Of a stretch of 6,551 nucleotides of DNA, positions 5,397-6,551 are shown piece by piece. The notes beneath the pieces were generated by a model that saw only the letters and a program-made list of their open reading frames with translations, was not told where the DNA came from and did no database searches. The DNA comes from CAYNYM01 sp049366815. Its GTDB lineage: Bacteria > Desulfobacterota > DSM-4660 > Desulfatiglandales > HGW-15. Each line of letters begins with the position of its first letter. Within the stretch, counting starts at the first letter, position 1. Location: NCBI GenBank assembly GCA_049366815.1, contig JBMNCO010000100.1, positions 1 through 6,551 on the forward strand, in the 5' to 3' direction. A program made the position numbers and the translations under genes.

Positions 5397-6467
5397 TCAG
5401 CACGATTTCTTCAAGCTTTTGAAAAAGAAATCCCGGAAGGAAGAGGAAAGCTGAAAGGAAATAGTGAGATAGGCTATATGGGAGGACTCCGGCATCATGC
5501 CTTGGATCCGAACCCAATCCTTTTCCGTGGTGATGAGTAAATCGGCCTTCATGATCTCTTTGTGGTGCACCAGGTCTTGAATGTCCCGGTGACTGAAGGC
5601 ATAGTGATCCCTGAAAGGCCTGTAGGACAGCATTTCAGCGCCAAGTCTTGCCAAGGTTTCCTTGAAGAACTGCGGCCGGGCAATGCCTGCAAAGGCGATC
5701 ACCCTTTTGCCCTCCAGAAAATCCGGGCCGACTCTGTCGTCACCGGGCAGGACAACGCTCTCCGGTCGGTGTTCGCTCCAGAAAATGGGCTTGTCAGGGA
5801 ATCCGGCCTCCAAAATATCTAAGAGGCCCTTCCCAGTTTTCCCCTGAGAACGGGTGATGATGAAGGCATCGGCCCTTTCAAGATGCTCCTTGGGTTCCCT
5901 CAAGGGACCCCACGGCAAGAGATGACCGTTGCCAAAGGGATTCGATGCATCCAGCAGGACCAGATCAAGATCCCTTTTGAGCGCAAGATGTTGAAATCCG
6001 TCATCCAGGATGAAGAAGTTGGTCCCATGTTTCTGTTGCGCCAGGAGCCCCGCCATGTAACGGTCCTTAGAAATGACAACGGGGACGCTCCGAAGTTTTC
6101 GGGCCAGGAGGTAGGGCTCGTCCCCGGCCTCCCGGGGGCCGGCGAGAATGGTATCCCCGTCAGATACTTCCAGGACCCCTTTGCGGTGGCTCCCACCATA
6201 CCCCCTTGAGAGGACGGCTGCACGAAAGCCCTCATCCCTTGCCCATTTTGCCAGCATGTGAACGGCCGGGGTTTTTCCGGTCCCTCCCGTGGTCAGGTTC
6301 CCTATGCTGACCACAAAACCGTCCAGTGCACTTTTTTTTGCCCTGCGGGCATTCCTGTGGTGAAGCCTGGCTCCAAAGCCATATAGAAAGGAGAGGGGAG
6401 CAAGCAGGAGGCTCCAGGGTGAGAAGAAATCACCATCATGAATCTTGGACCAATGAATGTAAGACAT
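5397..6467 (-). CDS. lpxK: Tetraacyldisaccharide 4'-kinase LpxK
   Basis: LpxK phosphorylates the 4' position of the lipid A disaccharide at the inner membrane, making lipid IVA, the step before Kdo transfer and late acylation. From the ATG at 6467 the product is 356 residues, slightly longer than E. coli LpxK (328). It has an N-terminal membrane-associated helix (about 18-33), a P-loop (GNLTTGGTGKTP, 56-67, with Lys65 and Thr66), SRGYG (87-91), GDEP (115-118), the signature DDGFQH (155-160), LLPWGPLREP (183-192), FAGIARPQFF (259-268), DHYAF (287-291) and TTEKDWVR (313-320). All are in family order and nothing looks broken. The start is uncertain: GTG at 6479 adds four residues, and neither start has a good Shine-Dalgarno, which may mean coupling to a gene beyond the window edge. 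It directly precedes the acyltransferase, acting earlier in the same pathway. Confidence 0.96.
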   Translation of the reverse strand: MSYIHWSKIHDGDFFSPWSLLLAPLSFLYGFGARLHHRNARRAKKSALDGFVVSIGNLTTGGTGKTPAVHMLAKWARDEGFRAAVLSRGYGGSHRKGVLEVSDGDTILAGPREAGDEPYLLARKLRSVPVVISKDRYMAGLLAQQKHGTNFFILDDGFQHLALKRDLDLVLLDASNPFGNGHLLPWGPLREPKEHLERADAFIITRSQGKTGKGLLDILEAGFPDKPIFWSEHRPESVVLPGDDRVGPDFLEGKRVIAFAGIARPQFFKETLARLGAEMLSYRPFRDHYAFSHRDIQDLVHHKEIMKADLLITTEKDWVRIQGMMPESSHIAYLTISFQLSSSFRDFFFKSLKKSC

Positions 6468-6551
6468 CTTATGCAACACGATGAGTTAGAAGAAGAGATC
6501 CCAACGGACTCTATCAGACAGAACATTTTATCGAAAATGCAAAATCCGTAA

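Noticed and set aside
4554..5422. Long plus-strand frames opposite the acyltransferase gene
   Set aside because: They are antisense shadows of a clearly recognised gene, with no family motifs or ribosome sites of their own.
6528..6551. Possible 3' end of an upstream minus-strand gene (in-frame TAA at 6530-6528)
   Set aside because: Only seven codons are visible and the residues match nothing recognisable. Another frame also closes nearby, so the true frame cannot be chosen.

Overview
The window reads as a chromosomal segment of a Gram-negative, LPS-making bacterium. I favour Desulfobacterota (former Deltaproteobacteria), based on the adjacent lpxK and lpxL-type genes, the style of the PAS hybrid kinase, and the cyclic-nucleotide-domain/methyltransferase fusion. 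That assignment is inference; the window holds no taxonomic marker.

All four confident genes lie on the minus strand, so the order of transcription runs from right to left. First come two lipid A genes: lpxK (lipid A 4'-kinase, ending at 5397) and, about 46 bases later, an lpxL/htrB-family late acyltransferase (ending at 4439). They look like part of one operon entering from beyond the right edge. A 197-base gap with a perfect TATAAT box and a strong Shine-Dalgarno then leads into a 490-residue protein with an N-terminal cyclic-nucleotide-binding domain and a C-terminal class I SAM methyltransferase. The latter resembles the PhcB-type family annotated as '3-hydroxypalmitic acid methyl ester biosynthesis'. 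A possible 36-residue Cys-containing small ORF follows 6 bases after its stop. A second gap carries a good sigma70-like promoter and a leader hairpin. It precedes a 718-residue hybrid sensor kinase (six predicted membrane helices, PAS, HisKA, HATPase, receiver).

Downstream of the kinase is a gene-free stretch (1-362). It is dominated by a perfect 30-bp inverted repeat (99-128 / 283-312) enclosing 154 bases with further nested complementarity, so it looks like a MITE-like or structured-RNA element.

The most interesting reading is that the methyltransferase and the six-helix kinase form a cell-cell signalling pair like PhcB/PhcS of Ralstonia: one makes a fatty-acid methyl ester signal and the other senses it. 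Here a cyclic-nucleotide domain is fused to the synthase and a PAS plus receiver are added to the sensor. Its position beside lipid A genes, which also use 3-hydroxyacyl chains, is suggestive but unproven.
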